Shown here: piece by piece, positions 18,063 to 27,261 of the stretch | How the letters are laid out: each line of letters starts with the position of its first letter | How positions within the stretch are numbered: the stretch's first letter is position 1 | NCBI RefSeq assembly: GCF_900130055.1 | Contig: NZ_FQXU01000012.1 | Coordinates: 1-64,000 of the forward strand | Direction of reading: 5' to 3' | DNA: 64,000 bases | DNA from: Clostridium intestinale DSM 6191 | GTDB lineage: Bacteria > Bacillota > Clostridia > Clostridiales > Clostridiaceae | The notes under the pieces: model-generated | Databases searched by the model: none | What the model saw: the letters and a program-made list of their open reading frames with translations, nothing else | What the model was told of the DNA's origin: nothing | Translations under genes and position numbers: made by a program

Positions 18063-18813
18063 CCTTCTCCACCTCCTCTTTAAGTTCTTTCATGATTTCA
18101 GCGGTTACTGCTGCAACATCTAGATTTCCTTCTTCTCTAGGTCTTCCAAGCTGTATCTTAAATTCCTTTTTAACTCTACCAGGGTTAGCTGCCATTACAA
18201 TAACTCTATCTCCTAGTAAGACAGCCTCCTCAACGTTATGCGTAACAAATATTATAGTTTTTTTAGTTTCCCACCATATATTTTGAAGTTGTAATCTTAA
18301 AATACTTTTAGTTTGAGAATCTAATGCCGAAAAAGGTTCATCCATAAGTAGTACATCTGAATCTAGAGTCAATGCTCTAGCTAAAGCTATTCTTTGCCTC
18401 ATTCCTCCTGATAGTTCATGTATATAAGAGTTTTGAAACTTACTTAAATGCACCATTTTTATATACTTTAAAGCCTTCTCTCTTCTTTCTACTTTTGGAA
18501 CTCCAGCTACCTTCATTCCAAATTCCACATTATCTATAACCTTAAGCCAAGGAAATAATGCTGATTCCTGAAACATTACCGCTCTATCTGGTCCAACACC
18601 TTTTATTTCTTTATCATCTAAAAATAATCTGCCTTCAGTAGGTTTCTCAAGCCCCGCAATTATATTTAACAAGGTAGATTTTCCACATCCTGAAGGGCCT
18701 AAAAGACATATAAATTCCCCCTTTTTGAAGGTGAGATTTATAGTATCTAGGGTGTGTGTATCTTTATGCTTCGTTATAAATCTTTTGCTTACTGCTTCTA
18801 TTCTTAAACTCAC
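17974..18813 (-). CDS. ABC transporter ATPase, sulfonate/nitrate/taurine type
   Basis: 279 aa. Walker A (GPSGCGKST), Q-loop (MFQESALFPWL), signature (LSGGMRQRIALARAL), Walker B (VLLMDEPFSALD) and H-loop (FVTHNVEEA) are all intact. It is of the SsuB/TauB/NrtD type. Its ATG overlaps the stop of the binding-protein gene by 4 nt. Its C-terminal tail is longer than in most homologues and overlaps the permease gene. Confidence 0.93.
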   Translation of the reverse strand: MSLRIEAVSKRFITKHKDTHTLDTINLTFKKGEFICLLGPSGCGKSTLLNIIAGLEKPTEGRLFLDDKEIKGVGPDRAVMFQESALFPWLKVIDNVEFGMKVAGVPKVERREKALKYIKMVHLSKFQNSYIHELSGGMRQRIALARALTLDSDVLLMDEPFSALDSQTKSILRLQLQNIWWETKKTIIFVTHNVEEAVLLGDRVIVMAANPGRVKKEFKIQLGRPREEGNLDVAAVTAEIMKELKEEVEKVAKAEYDSDWSIKESSILYDSTNDLGAGL

Positions 18814-19832
18814 CTGGCATCCCCCTTAAGTAGAACTTTATTAAGTATATCTAATTCAAATAAATTGCTTCCTTTATACTCTTCTTTTATAAAACTAACC
18901 CTCAAGGATAAATTTATCATCTCGTTCATAATTTCTGGATTTGGGTCATTTGTTACTGTAATTCTACTGAAAGCTTTTTCTAATATATCTTCATCTAAAG
19001 ATTTTTTAGTTAAATTTTTTATTTCCTCATTAACCAAAGAAGCTGCCTCTTTTTTATTGTTATTTACATAGCTTGTTAGCTCCACATGAGCTTTTAAAAA
19101 ATCCTCCACTACGTCTGGATGTTTTTCTAAAAATTCCTTACGAGCAATAACAACAGTTGTAGGATATTCTCCATTTCTCCATATATAGTCATAGTCTAGA
19201 ACTAAATTAGCTCCTACTTCTTTTTGTAATCTAGCTCCCCAAGGTTCTGGAACTAAAGCGCCATCTATATCACCCTTATCTAAAAGAGTTTTTATATCTG
19301 CATTAGTAGCCTGAACTACATCAACAGTTCCACCTTTAGTTGTTTCCATTAACCCATTTTCTCTTAATAGATATCTTAGACATAAATCCTGAGTATTTCC
19401 ATACTGAGGTATAGCTATTCTCTTACCATCTAAATCTTTAACAGTTTTAATATCAGAATCCTTTTTAGATACTAAAATGGCTCCTGCATCTGTAGATCCA
19501 GCAATAATAACCACATCTCCTTTGGATTTTGTAAATCCATTTATAGCTGGTCCAGGTCCTATAAACCCTAAATCAAGTTCTCCTGCTAGAAAAGCCTCTA
19601 TTTCTGAAGAACCTGCATTAAATTGCTTCCAATCAATAGTAATGTCGCTTCCTAAAGCTTTCTGATAATCTCCTCTGTTTTTACCTATCAAAGCTTGTGA
19701 ATGAGTAAAATTTGCAAAAAAACCTACTCTTACGGTAGAAGAATCTTCATTACTTTCTTTAGAATCACAGCCTGCTAACATTGCAAGGATAAAAATAAAA
19801 CTTAAAGCTAGGCTTATGGTTCTTCTCCCCAT
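18810..19832 (-). CDS. ABC transporter substrate-binding lipoprotein, SsuA/TauA type
   Basis: 340 aa. A signal peptide with lipobox LAGC (Cys at about residue 22) indicates a lipid-anchored protein outside the membrane. The body is of the NMT1/SsuA type: VRVGFFANFTHSQAL, FNAGSSEIEAFLAGELDLGFIGPGPA, KDLDGKRIAIPQYGNTQ and EPWGARL. Its position between the APS reductase and transporter genes supports an oxidised sulfur substrate. The first gene of the transporter trio, it overlaps the ATPase by ATGA. Confidence 0.92.
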   Translation of the reverse strand: MGRRTISLALSFIFILAMLAGCDSKESNEDSSTVRVGFFANFTHSQALIGKNRGDYQKALGSDITIDWKQFNAGSSEIEAFLAGELDLGFIGPGPAINGFTKSKGDVVIIAGSTDAGAILVSKKDSDIKTVKDLDGKRIAIPQYGNTQDLCLRYLLRENGLMETTKGGTVDVVQATNADIKTLLDKGDIDGALVPEPWGARLQKEVGANLVLDYDYIWRNGEYPTTVVIARKEFLEKHPDVVEDFLKAHVELTSYVNNNKKEAASLVNEEIKNLTKKSLDEDILEKAFSRITVTNDPNPEIMNEMINLSLRVSFIKEEYKGSNLFELDILNKVLLKGDAR

Positions 19833-19860
19833 GCTTTTCCCCCTTCTTAGATTTTATAAC

Positions 19861-20175
19861 CTAATACTTGTTAGATTCTTTTCTATTAGTTGTTATAACT
19901 TTTTCATTTCCGTTTTTATCTACTATATGCCAGTGAAGATCTTCTTTTTGTTTATTAACATAAAGATAAGCACCTTTTCCGCCTATATCTTCACCTAAAT
20001 AATATTCTATAGCCTTTACTGGACATTCTTTTAAGCATGCCGTACATCCCCAACAGTCTTTTTCATACTTAATATATGCCTTGCCTTCAGAGTCTCTATA
20101 TATTAAGCTTCCAGGACAAACCTCTAAGCATTTTCCACATTTAATACATGTTTCTTTACGAATTCTTATGCTCAT
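19861..20175 (-). CDS. aprB: APS reductase beta-like ferredoxin subunit (AprB-like)
   Basis: About 104 aa. Two 4Fe-4S motifs (CIKCGKCLEVCPG and CWGCTACLKECP) and a C-terminal tail of about 45 residues match the small subunit of FAD/FeS adenylylsulfate reductase. It would pass electrons to the FAD subunit that reduces APS to sulfite and AMP. ATG at 20175 is chosen because AAAGGATGAAAATT is correctly spaced; the upstream ATG at 20184 touches the ribosome binding site. It overlaps aprA by 20 nt. Confidence 0.88.
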   Translation of the reverse strand: MSIRIRKETCIKCGKCLEVCPGSLIYRDSEGKAYIKYEKDCWGCTACLKECPVKAIEYYLGEDIGGKGAYLYVNKQKEDLHWHIVDKNGNEKVITTNRKESNKY

Positions 20176-21847
20176 AATTTTCATCCTTTCCTACTATATC
20201 TCTTAAAATAATCTTTATAGCCCCATCTTTATATACAGAGTTTACATACTTAAACCAGTTATAATCATCTCTTTCAGGAAAATCAATATTTTCTTCATAG
20301 CATTTCCATCTAGTCTCTTCTCTTGTTAATAAATGTTCTATAAGCACCTCTGAAACCTGAAGTCTATCTATTATTTCATAAATAAATAGAAGTTCATGTA
20401 AATCATTAGCCTTTAATCTATTAACTTTTTCAAACAGCTCTTTAATTTTAGTTTTAGCTATAGTTAAGCTTTCTTTGCTATATCTATAGTATTTAGATAT
20501 TCCACCTGCATACTCATCCATTATGGTCTGCATTTCTTTTTCTAAATCTTCTATAGATAAATCTGCTTCTTCATTTAGGAAAAATTTATTTAACTCTTCA
20601 AGCTTACTATTAATTTCACTATCAGCTAAAGTTTCTAACTGTTGCTTCTTTATATACTCTAAGGCATCCTCAGATGCTATTTCTCCCTCAACAAAACATC
20701 CTGTAACATACTTCTTAGGGCTTCCCCCTGTCACATCCCCTGCTGCATATAACCCTTCTAATGTACTCTTCCTATTTCTATCCACCCAATAACCACTAGC
20801 TGTATGCCCACCAACTATATATGGCTCAGTTCCATCTATCTCAACATTCTCTGTAGATGGTGATGTATTATTTTCAACCCACTTTAAAGTTTGGCTAGGT
20901 GCCATATTAAGATAAGCCTTTAATAAGTCCATTTCCTGCTCTTCTGAGATACCTTGAGTTTTAAGGTAACATGGTCCAAGTCCCTGCATATTCTCCATTA
21001 AAGTTGAGTGAAGTCTATTTATAGTAGTAGGAGTTCCATACTTTCTAACATAGGTTTCTCCACTGCCATTTATTTGTGGAGTTCTTATACCTTGAGCGAT
21101 AGTTCCTGTAGGAGCTATCGTATCCTTACATCTTAAAGCAATAAACCTCATCTCAAAGGTAGTCATCTCAGCTCCAGCTCTTATTCCCATAGCATATCCC
21201 GCTCCAGTATTAAAAGGGCTGTACCACATTTTGTGCCTCGAAAAGCCTTCATTATTAGGTTTATATATTCCAGCAGCTCCTCCTGTTGCACAAATAGTTG
21301 CTTTGCTATATATCACATAGAAAATATTTTCTTTTATAGAGAAACCGTAAGCACCTATAACCTTATTATCCTCCACTATATAATCAGTTATATTAACTCC
21401 ATTTAGAACTTCTATATTTTCTCTCTTAGCTAGTTGTTCTGCTAAAAGTGGCTTTATATTTTCACCGTTTATTTTTATACTTCTCTTCCCTCTTGATTGA
21501 TAATTGCCCTTATCATCTTTTAATATAGGAAGTCCATATTCTTCTACTTTTTTAGTTACACTATTTAGTCTCTCTGCAATTGTGTAAACTAAGTCTTCTC
21601 TAATAACACCGTAAAACTCCTCTTTTACGTAATCTAAAAATGATTGTGGCGTTTCTCCATCAACTATATAAGCATTTAATGCATTCACTCCAGCCGCTAG
21701 ACAACCACTTCTTTTTATATTTGCTTTTTCAGCTACTAAAACCTTTATTGATTCATTTTCACTAGCCTTTAAAGCAGAGAAGCAGCCCGCTGCTCCTCCC
21801 CCTATTATTAAAATATCCGTAGTTAAAACCTTGGTTTTTAGTTCCAT
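20156..21847 (-). CDS. aprA: APS reductase alpha-like flavoprotein (AprA-like)
   Basis: 563 aa. This FAD-dependent oxidoreductase of the fumarate reductase/AprA superfamily has a dinucleotide-binding start ([16 protein letters not shown]), [11 protein letters not shown], an ATGGAAGIY motif and [11 protein letters not shown]. Paired with a two-cluster ferredoxin subunit, it matches the AprAB type best known from dissimilatory sulfate reducers; here the operon is assimilatory. Fumarate reductase is excluded by the neighbours. The ATG, behind GAGGAGGGTTT, overlaps the end of cysC by 10 nt. Confidence 0.88.
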   Translation of the reverse strand: MELKTKVLTTDILIIGGGAAGCFSALKASENESIKVLVAEKANIKRSGCLAAGVNALNAYIVDGETPQSFLDYVKEEFYGVIREDLVYTIAERLNSVTKKVEEYGLPILKDDKGNYQSRGKRSIKINGENIKPLLAEQLAKRENIEVLNGVNITDYIVEDNKVIGAYGFSIKENIFYVIYSKATICATGGAAGIYKPNNEGFSRHKMWYSPFNTGAGYAMGIRAGAEMTTFEMRFIALRCKDTIAPTGTIAQGIRTPQINGSGETYVRKYGTPTTINRLHSTLMENMQGLGPCYLKTQGISEEQEMDLLKAYLNMAPSQTLKWVENNTSPSTENVEIDGTEPYIVGGHTASGYWVDRNRKSTLEGLYAAGDVTGGSPKKYVTGCFVEGEIASEDALEYIKKQQLETLADSEINSKLEELNKFFLNEEADLSIEDLEKEMQTIMDEYAGGISKYYRYSKESLTIAKTKIKELFEKVNRLKANDLHELLFIYEIIDRLQVSEVLIEHLLTREETRWKCYEENIDFPERDDYNWFKYVNSVYKDGAIKIILRDIVGKDENYEHKNS

Positions 21848-22437
21848 AAACCCTCCTCTAGATAATCTACTAACTTATCTACACATTCGTCTAAAGTATT
21901 TAAATGGGTTGATACCACTATTTCTGGGTTTATAGGACTTTCATAAGGTGAATCAATTCCAGTGAAATGTTTTATCTCTCCTGCTCTAGCCTTTTTATAA
22001 ATTCCTTTAGGATCTCGTTTCTCGCATACTTCTATTGGACAGTCAATGTATATCTCAACAAAATCTTTTCCAAGTAGATCTCTTACATTTTGTCTATCTT
22101 CTCTAAATGGAGAAACAAAAGTAGCTATGGTTATTACTCCAGCATCTACAAAAAGCTTAGATATTTCTCCTATTCTTCTTATATTCTCTACCCTATCTTC
22201 ATCTGAAAAACCTAAATCAGAATTTAATCCATGTCTTACATTATCTCCATCTAGGGTGTAAGTCAGTTTTCCCATATCATGAAGCCTCTTCTCTAGGCTT
22301 GATGCTACAGTAGACTTTCCTGACCCAGATAGACCAGTGAACCATAAGACAACTCCCTTTTGTTTTAATAGCTCTTCTCTATCTTCTCTAGAGACATTCA
22401 TTTTGTGCCACACTACATTAGTTGATTTTTTCTCCAT
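21838..22437 (-). CDS. cysC: Adenylylsulfate kinase CysC
   Basis: 199 aa, full length. It phosphorylates APS to PAPS. All motifs are intact: P-loop GLSGSGKST (residues 35-43), [16 protein letters not shown] (DGDN at 63-66), DRVENIRRI and FVSPFREDR. It contrasts with the damaged APS kinase domain fused to CysN in the same operon. An APS reductase is present and no PAPS reductase (CysH) is visible, so the need for PAPS here is unclear; sulfation chemistry is one possibility. Confidence 0.95.
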   Translation of the reverse strand: MEKKSTNVVWHKMNVSREDREELLKQKGVVLWFTGLSGSGKSTVASSLEKRLHDMGKLTYTLDGDNVRHGLNSDLGFSDEDRVENIRRIGEISKLFVDAGVITIATFVSPFREDRQNVRDLLGKDFVEIYIDCPIEVCEKRDPKGIYKKARAGEIKHFTGIDSPYESPINPEIVVSTHLNTLDECVDKLVDYLEEGLWN

Positions 22438-22446
22438 ATCATCACC

Positions 22447-23676
22447 TCATATAGCCTTTAATGCTTCTTCAATGTCCCCGATTATATCTTCTATATCCTC
22501 AATTCCAACAGATAATCTTATTAGATCTTCATAAACTCCCATTTGAAGTTTTTCTTCCTCTGTATTGTTTAGGCATATAGTTGATGCAGGGTGTATTATA
22601 AGTGTTTTTGTATCTCCTACGTTAGAAAGATTAACTATTAGTTTTAATGCATTTATAAACTTAAAGCATCTCTCTTTGCTTCCTAGTCTAAAAGTTAAAA
22701 TCCCACTGGCACCTTTTTCATAATATTTTTCAACTAAATCAAAATAAGGTGAAGATTTTAATTTAGGATAATTTATTGAAACCACCTTCTCATGAGCTTC
22801 CAAATATTCTGCAACCTTTAAGGTATTCTCACAGTGCTGCTTCATTCTTAATGACAGAGTCTCTATTCCAGTAAGATTCAAAAAAGCACTCATAGGTGAT
22901 AAAGCTGCACCTAAATCTTTTCCTATTGTATCTCTTAGCTTACCTGTGAAGGCCATTTTTCCAAACTTCTTAGAGTAGTTACTGAAGTTCTCAAATTTCT
23001 CACTTTTATATTTAGTACTTCCACCATCAACGATAACTCCACCTATTGAATTAGAAGTTCCGTTTATATATTTTGAAGTTGAGTGTATAACAACATCTGC
23101 TCCATATTTTATAGGATTTATTAGGTATGGAGTTGTTATGGTTGAATCCACAATAAATATAATATTGTGCTTATTACAAAACTCACTTACTTTTTCAATA
23201 TCTAAAATGTCTAGCTTAGGATTTCCTATAGCTTCTGCAAATAGAACCTTAGTTTTTTCAGTAACTACTTTTTCTAAACATTCTTCATCTAAAGTCTCAA
23301 GAAAATTAGTTTTTATCCCATAGGATTTTAGATTTCTAAATAAAGTATAAGTTCCTCCAAATAATCCTGAAGAAGATATTATTTCGTCTCCACTTTCAAC
23401 TATGTTCATAATAGCTAGATATATAGCACTCATACCTGAAGCTGCTGCTGTAGCCGCCATTGCACCTTCTACGCTAGCTATTCTTCTTTCAAAGGCATTT
23501 ATAGTAGGATTTGATATTCTTGTATAGGCAAATCCCATAGCTGTTCCCTTAAATATTCCTTCAAGCTTTTCTGGTGAAGTGTGAGCATATGCATTGGATA
23601 GAAACACAGGAGTGTTAGTAGCTCCTGTACTATCTAAAGCCTCATTTCCATGAATTAACTTCGTGGTAAACTTCAT
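22447..23676 (-). CDS. metY: O-acetylhomoserine sulfhydrylase (MetY-type PLP enzyme)
   Basis: About 409 aa, Cys/Met metabolism PLP family. The PLP lysine is in HSTSKYINGTSN (about K202), with AYTRISNPT and the C-terminal HPASTICLNNTEEE and LSVGIEDIEDII. It makes homocysteine from O-acetylhomoserine and a sulfur donor. Next to genes for a sulfur-carrier protein, its activating enzyme, a JAMM protease and sulfite reductase, the donor may be protein thiocarboxylate, as shown for Wolinella succinogenes. ATG at 23676 is chosen with GGGGGTGTGCTT upstream. Confidence 0.92.
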   Translation of the reverse strand: MKFTTKLIHGNEALDSTGATNTPVFLSNAYAHTSPEKLEGIFKGTAMGFAYTRISNPTINAFERRIASVEGAMAATAAASGMSAIYLAIMNIVESGDEIISSSGLFGGTYTLFRNLKSYGIKTNFLETLDEECLEKVVTEKTKVLFAEAIGNPKLDILDIEKVSEFCNKHNIIFIVDSTITTPYLINPIKYGADVVIHSTSKYINGTSNSIGGVIVDGGSTKYKSEKFENFSNYSKKFGKMAFTGKLRDTIGKDLGAALSPMSAFLNLTGIETLSLRMKQHCENTLKVAEYLEAHEKVVSINYPKLKSSPYFDLVEKYYEKGASGILTFRLGSKERCFKFINALKLIVNLSNVGDTKTLIIHPASTICLNNTEEEKLQMGVYEDLIRLSVGIEDIEDIIGDIEEALKAI

Positions 23677-23687
23677 AAGCACACCCC

Positions 23688-25991
23688 CTACTTCTTTTCT
23701 ATAACTAATAAGTTATAGCCATCATAGTTAGTGTCTATAGAAACTATTTTGTGTCCTTCTTTTTCAACACTCTTAGGAACATTATTTATTGGCGCTCCAT
23801 CATCTAAGTAAAACCCTCTCTGATCTCCAGATTTTATCTTAGATAGCTCCACCTTAACTTTTACAAAGTTTATAGGACATTGAACACCTCTAAAGTCAAC
23901 AACTTGAACAGAAGGTTTAGAGTCTTCAACCTTTTCTGCCTCTATTTCAGTTTCTTTAGCTAAGGTTATTTCTAATTGTCCATTTAAAGAAGCATACATA
24001 TCCTTAACCTTAGTTGCTAAGTATTTAATATCATCTTCTTTAGAGGTTATATCACTTACATCTCCTAATTTGTAATCTATAAGTTCATCAAAAAGATCTT
24101 TTATACTTTCTTTTACATATCCCTCTTCTATAAAATGTTTGCTAAACTCTTTAAATATTTGTCTATCCTTATCTGTATCAACACCTTTTAATATTAAAAG
24201 CGCTCTAGCTGCTGATACTGCTCCGCTATATAGATCGGCTGAACTTTTGCTTACAGAGAATTTTTGAAGTGAGCTATCTGCATTGGCTAAATCTAGCTTA
24301 ATAACGTCAAATACTCCTGTACTACATTCTCCAGCTCCTCTACCTTCTATAGAGAACTTTTTAGAAGCACCAAGATCATAATAAAGTTCTGGATTCTCTT
24401 TAGCGCTATCTACAGAAGAATAGTCTTCAACTAATTTCTTTATATCTTCTCTTTTTTCTTTTAGGAACTTCTCAAAGTCCTTAATTTCTGAAGAAACTTT
24501 TAAACCAGCAAGATCTAGAAGATATTTAGGAATCTTTTTAGCTGGAATATCTCCAAAAACCTCACCCATTTTTGCTCCACCAGCACCTACGAATCCACCA
24601 AATGATATTGAATAAGATGGAACTAATCCATCCTCAGATCTTATTGCTCTTCCACTAAACCCAATTGCTCCTTTTTGATGTTGTCCACAAGAGTTAGGAC
24701 ATCCAGAAATAAATAGTCTAGGTAAAGCATCCTTGATTTCATCACTTGCTCCCTTAAACTCTTCTTTTATTCCCTTTAGTAGTCCTTGAGATAAACATAA
24801 TCCTAATTGACAGGTTGATGCTCCTGCACAGGTTACTGAATTATCTAAATCAAATCTTGATGAAAACTCTTCAATCTCTTGTGCTAGTTTTTCTACATCA
24901 TTTCCTTTTAAATTTCTTACATAAAGTCCTTGCGTAGAAGTTAGCCTAATGCCAGCATAATATCCTAAATTCTTAACAAAATTTATTATCTTATTTATAG
25001 ATTCTGAATTCATATTTCCGCTTTGAGGATGAACATAAATTGAATAATATCCATCTTGCTTTTGCTTAAATATAACATTTTTATATTCATCTTTTATCTC
25101 AATAGAATATCCTGCATCATAGTCAGTGTTTTCAAAAGCACTGTCCTCTATAACTAAATCTAGGTCTCTACTTACTTTTACCCTATTTAACTCATTATTG
25201 AATAGCTCAAGGAATTTTTCTTCCCCTAATCTATGAACTATATATCTAATTCTAGCTTTATGTTTATTGCTTCTATCTCCTTCTTTTTCAAAAAGTTCTT
25301 TCATAGCCTGTACATAATATAAAGCTTCTTTAGTTTCTATAAAATCTGATAACTTAATAGCTACTCGTGGATTTCCACCAAAGCCGCCTCCACCATATAC
25401 TTCAAAGCCCTTAACTCCATCCTGAAGCTTTGCAATAAATCCTAAGTCAGAAATAGTCGCATTGGCTGTATCTTCTGGAGAGTTTGAAAAAGCTATTTTA
25501 TACTTTCTTGGAAGATTCATAGTGGATGGATCCTTAATAAGATAGTCTGTAACCTCTTTTACATAAGCAGTTACGTCAAAGACTTCATCACTAGAAACTC
25601 CTGATAATGGTGATAAAGCCACATTTCTTACTGTATTTCCACCAGTTCCCTTTGTGATTATTCCTACCTTTATTAACTTTTCCATAATAGCATGTACGTT
25701 TGTTAACTCTACATTTTGAAACTGAATATCTTCTCTAGAAGTCAGATGTATTTTCCCGTTAGAATACTTATCTGCTAGTTTAGATACTGTTTCAAACTGT
25801 TCTAGGTTAATTACTCCACCAGGTATTCTAAGTCTAACCATGTAAGTTTCTTTTTCTCTTTGTTCATAAATTCCCATAGCTACTCTAAATGCTTTAAATC
25901 TTAATGGGTCTATTTCTTTATTTAGATACTGTTTCGACTTTATATCAAACTCTTCTACACTTTTAAAATGCTCTTCTAATACATTAATCAT
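23688..25991 (-). CDS. Siroheme sulfite reductase fused to a TusA domain
   Basis: About 767 aa. Residues 1 to about 510 form a nitrite/sulfite reductase with two ferredoxin-like repeats and 4Fe-4S/siroheme cysteines in TCAGASTCQLGL (about C388, C394) and SGCPNSCGQHQ (about C431, C435). A helical linker with GRGAGECSTG follows. The last 73 residues are a TusA-like sulfurtransferase domain (DFRGVQCPINFVKVK, Cys at about 705). It reduces sulfite to sulfide with six electrons and may hand sulfur on through TusA. ATG at 25991 is preferred over one 15 nt upstream. A nitrite substrate is unlikely in this operon. Confidence 0.92.
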   Translation of the reverse strand: MINVLEEHFKSVEEFDIKSKQYLNKEIDPLRFKAFRVAMGIYEQREKETYMVRLRIPGGVINLEQFETVSKLADKYSNGKIHLTSREDIQFQNVELTNVHAIMEKLIKVGIITKGTGGNTVRNVALSPLSGVSSDEVFDVTAYVKEVTDYLIKDPSTMNLPRKYKIAFSNSPEDTANATISDLGFIAKLQDGVKGFEVYGGGGFGGNPRVAIKLSDFIETKEALYYVQAMKELFEKEGDRSNKHKARIRYIVHRLGEEKFLELFNNELNRVKVSRDLDLVIEDSAFENTDYDAGYSIEIKDEYKNVIFKQKQDGYYSIYVHPQSGNMNSESINKIINFVKNLGYYAGIRLTSTQGLYVRNLKGNDVEKLAQEIEEFSSRFDLDNSVTCAGASTCQLGLCLSQGLLKGIKEEFKGASDEIKDALPRLFISGCPNSCGQHQKGAIGFSGRAIRSEDGLVPSYSISFGGFVGAGGAKMGEVFGDIPAKKIPKYLLDLAGLKVSSEIKDFEKFLKEKREDIKKLVEDYSSVDSAKENPELYYDLGASKKFSIEGRGAGECSTGVFDVIKLDLANADSSLQKFSVSKSSADLYSGAVSAARALLILKGVDTDKDRQIFKEFSKHFIEEGYVKESIKDLFDELIDYKLGDVSDITSKEDDIKYLATKVKDMYASLNGQLEITLAKETEIEAEKVEDSKPSVQVVDFRGVQCPINFVKVKVELSKIKSGDQRGFYLDDGAPINNVPKSVEKEGHKIVSIDTNYDGYNLLVIEKK

Positions 25992-26014
25992 CTTCACACA
26001 CCCCAAATAATTAT

Positions 26015-26422
26015 TTAACTAATTAGGTATTCTAACTTCTCCACACCTTCTTTAGTTATCTTGAATATATTAAAAACTGGCTCCTCTTTTTCTAGCGAAA
26101 CTATTCCATATAAAGCTTTAGGATCGTAGGCAAGTTTCTTATCCTCCTCTGATGGTCTTGATGGAGTATAAGGATGGGAGTGGTAATTCCCTAATAATAT
26201 CAGTGCTTTTCCTCTTATAGCTCTAATAGTATCAAACTGCTCTTTGGGATCCATAGAAAAGTGTTCACTACTTTCATCTATGTTTCTTAATGCATATACC
26301 TTTTCTATATAGATATCCTCTTCTTTTTTTGTACCTGCGATAAGTCCACAACACTCTAATGGGTATTCTGCTTTAGCTTGGTTAATTATGTTTTCATACT
26401 CTACTTTTGGTAAATATATCAT
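26015..26422 (-). CDS. JAMM/Mov34 metallopeptidase acting on a sulfur carrier (HcyD-like)
   Basis: 135 aa, M67 family. The zinc motif is complete: E23 (YPLECCG), H81 and H83 (GNYHSHPYTPSRP), S91 and D94 in exact HxHx7SxxD spacing. Bacterial members next to ThiS-like carriers trim the carrier C-terminus or release the amino acid product from it. The carrier here has a tail after its Gly-Gly and so needs such a protease. It lies between the E1-like enzyme and sulfite reductase genes. Confidence 0.92.
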   Translation of the reverse strand: MIYLPKVEYENIINQAKAEYPLECCGLIAGTKKEEDIYIEKVYALRNIDESSEHFSMDPKEQFDTIRAIRGKALILLGNYHSHPYTPSRPSEEDKKLAYDPKALYGIVSLEKEEPVFNIFKITKEGVEKLEYLIS

Positions 26423-26445
26423 TATATAGCCCTCCTAAATCAAAC

Positions 26446-27261
26446 CTAAAGCTTAAGGTCACAAGTTGGAGCAGCATAATCTATAAGTTCAGTTATAGTA
26501 GGATGTTCTCCACAAACTCCACATTTCTTATTATGATTTACTTTGATTTTCTTAAATTGCATCTTTAATGAATCATAAGTAAGAAGATATCCTGCAAGTG
26601 GTTCCCCGATTCCAAGCAAATATTTTAATGCTTCAGTAGCTTGAAGAGTTCCTATTACACCTCCCATAACCCCTAAAACTCCAGCTTCTCTACAAGTTGG
26701 AACTGCACCTTCTGGTGGTGGTGTTTGGAATATACATCTATAACAAGGTGTTCCGTTGTCAGGTATATATGTTGTAAGCTGTCCCTGGAATCTTATTATC
26801 CCACCATGAGAGAATGGCTTTTTAGCTAATACACAGGCATCATTTATTAAAAACTTAGCTGAAAAATTATCTGTACCATCTATGATAAAGTCATAATCTT
26901 GATCTGCTATTATCTTCAATATATTTTCTGATGTAACAAACTCATGATAAGTTATTACGTTTATATCCGGATTCATTTCATTTATAGTTTCTTTTCCTGA
27001 TTGGACTTTAAGCTTGCCTACATCTTTTGTTTGGTGAATTATTTGTCTTTGAAGATTAGATAAATCAACAACATCAGCATCAACGAGTCCTATAGTTCCA
27101 ACACCTGCTGCCGCTAAAAACATTGCTGCTGGGGCCCCAAGTCCACCAGTACCTATTATAAGAACCTTAGAATTAAGAAGTTTTTCTTGTCCTTCTACTC
27201 CAACTTCTGAAAGTATTATGTGTCTAGAATATCTCTCTATTTGATCATCTCTAAAGTCCAA
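26446..27261 (-). CDS. E1-like sulfur-carrier adenylyltransferase (ThiF/MoeB family, HcyF-like)
   Basis: About 271 aa. The nucleotide-binding GTGGLGAPAAMFLAAAGVG, VDADVVDLSNLQRQ, a catalytic-type Cys in PTCREAGVLG and two CxxC zinc pairs (CYRC, CGVC) define a MoeB/ThiF enzyme. It adenylates the carrier C-terminus so that sulfide can form a thiocarboxylate. TTG at 27261 is chosen as start because GGAGGT lies 7 nt upstream; that GGAGGT encodes the Gly-Gly of the overlapping carrier gene. A GTG at 27270 overlaps the ribosome binding site. Confidence 0.9.
   Translation of the reverse strand: MDFRDDQIERYSRHIILSEVGVEGQEKLLNSKVLIIGTGGLGAPAAMFLAAAGVGTIGLVDADVVDLSNLQRQIIHQTKDVGKLKVQSGKETINEMNPDINVITYHEFVTSENILKIIADQDYDFIIDGTDNFSAKFLINDACVLAKKPFSHGGIIRFQGQLTTYIPDNGTPCYRCIFQTPPPEGAVPTCREAGVLGVMGGVIGTLQATEALKYLLGIGEPLAGYLLTYDSLKMQFKKIKVNHNKKCGVCGEHPTITELIDYAAPTCDLKL

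Noticed and set aside
20156-21847. Fumarate reductase or L-aspartate oxidase
   Set aside because: The flavoprotein fold allows it, but the paired two-cluster ferredoxin subunit and the CysC/CysD/sulfite reductase neighbours fit APS reductase.
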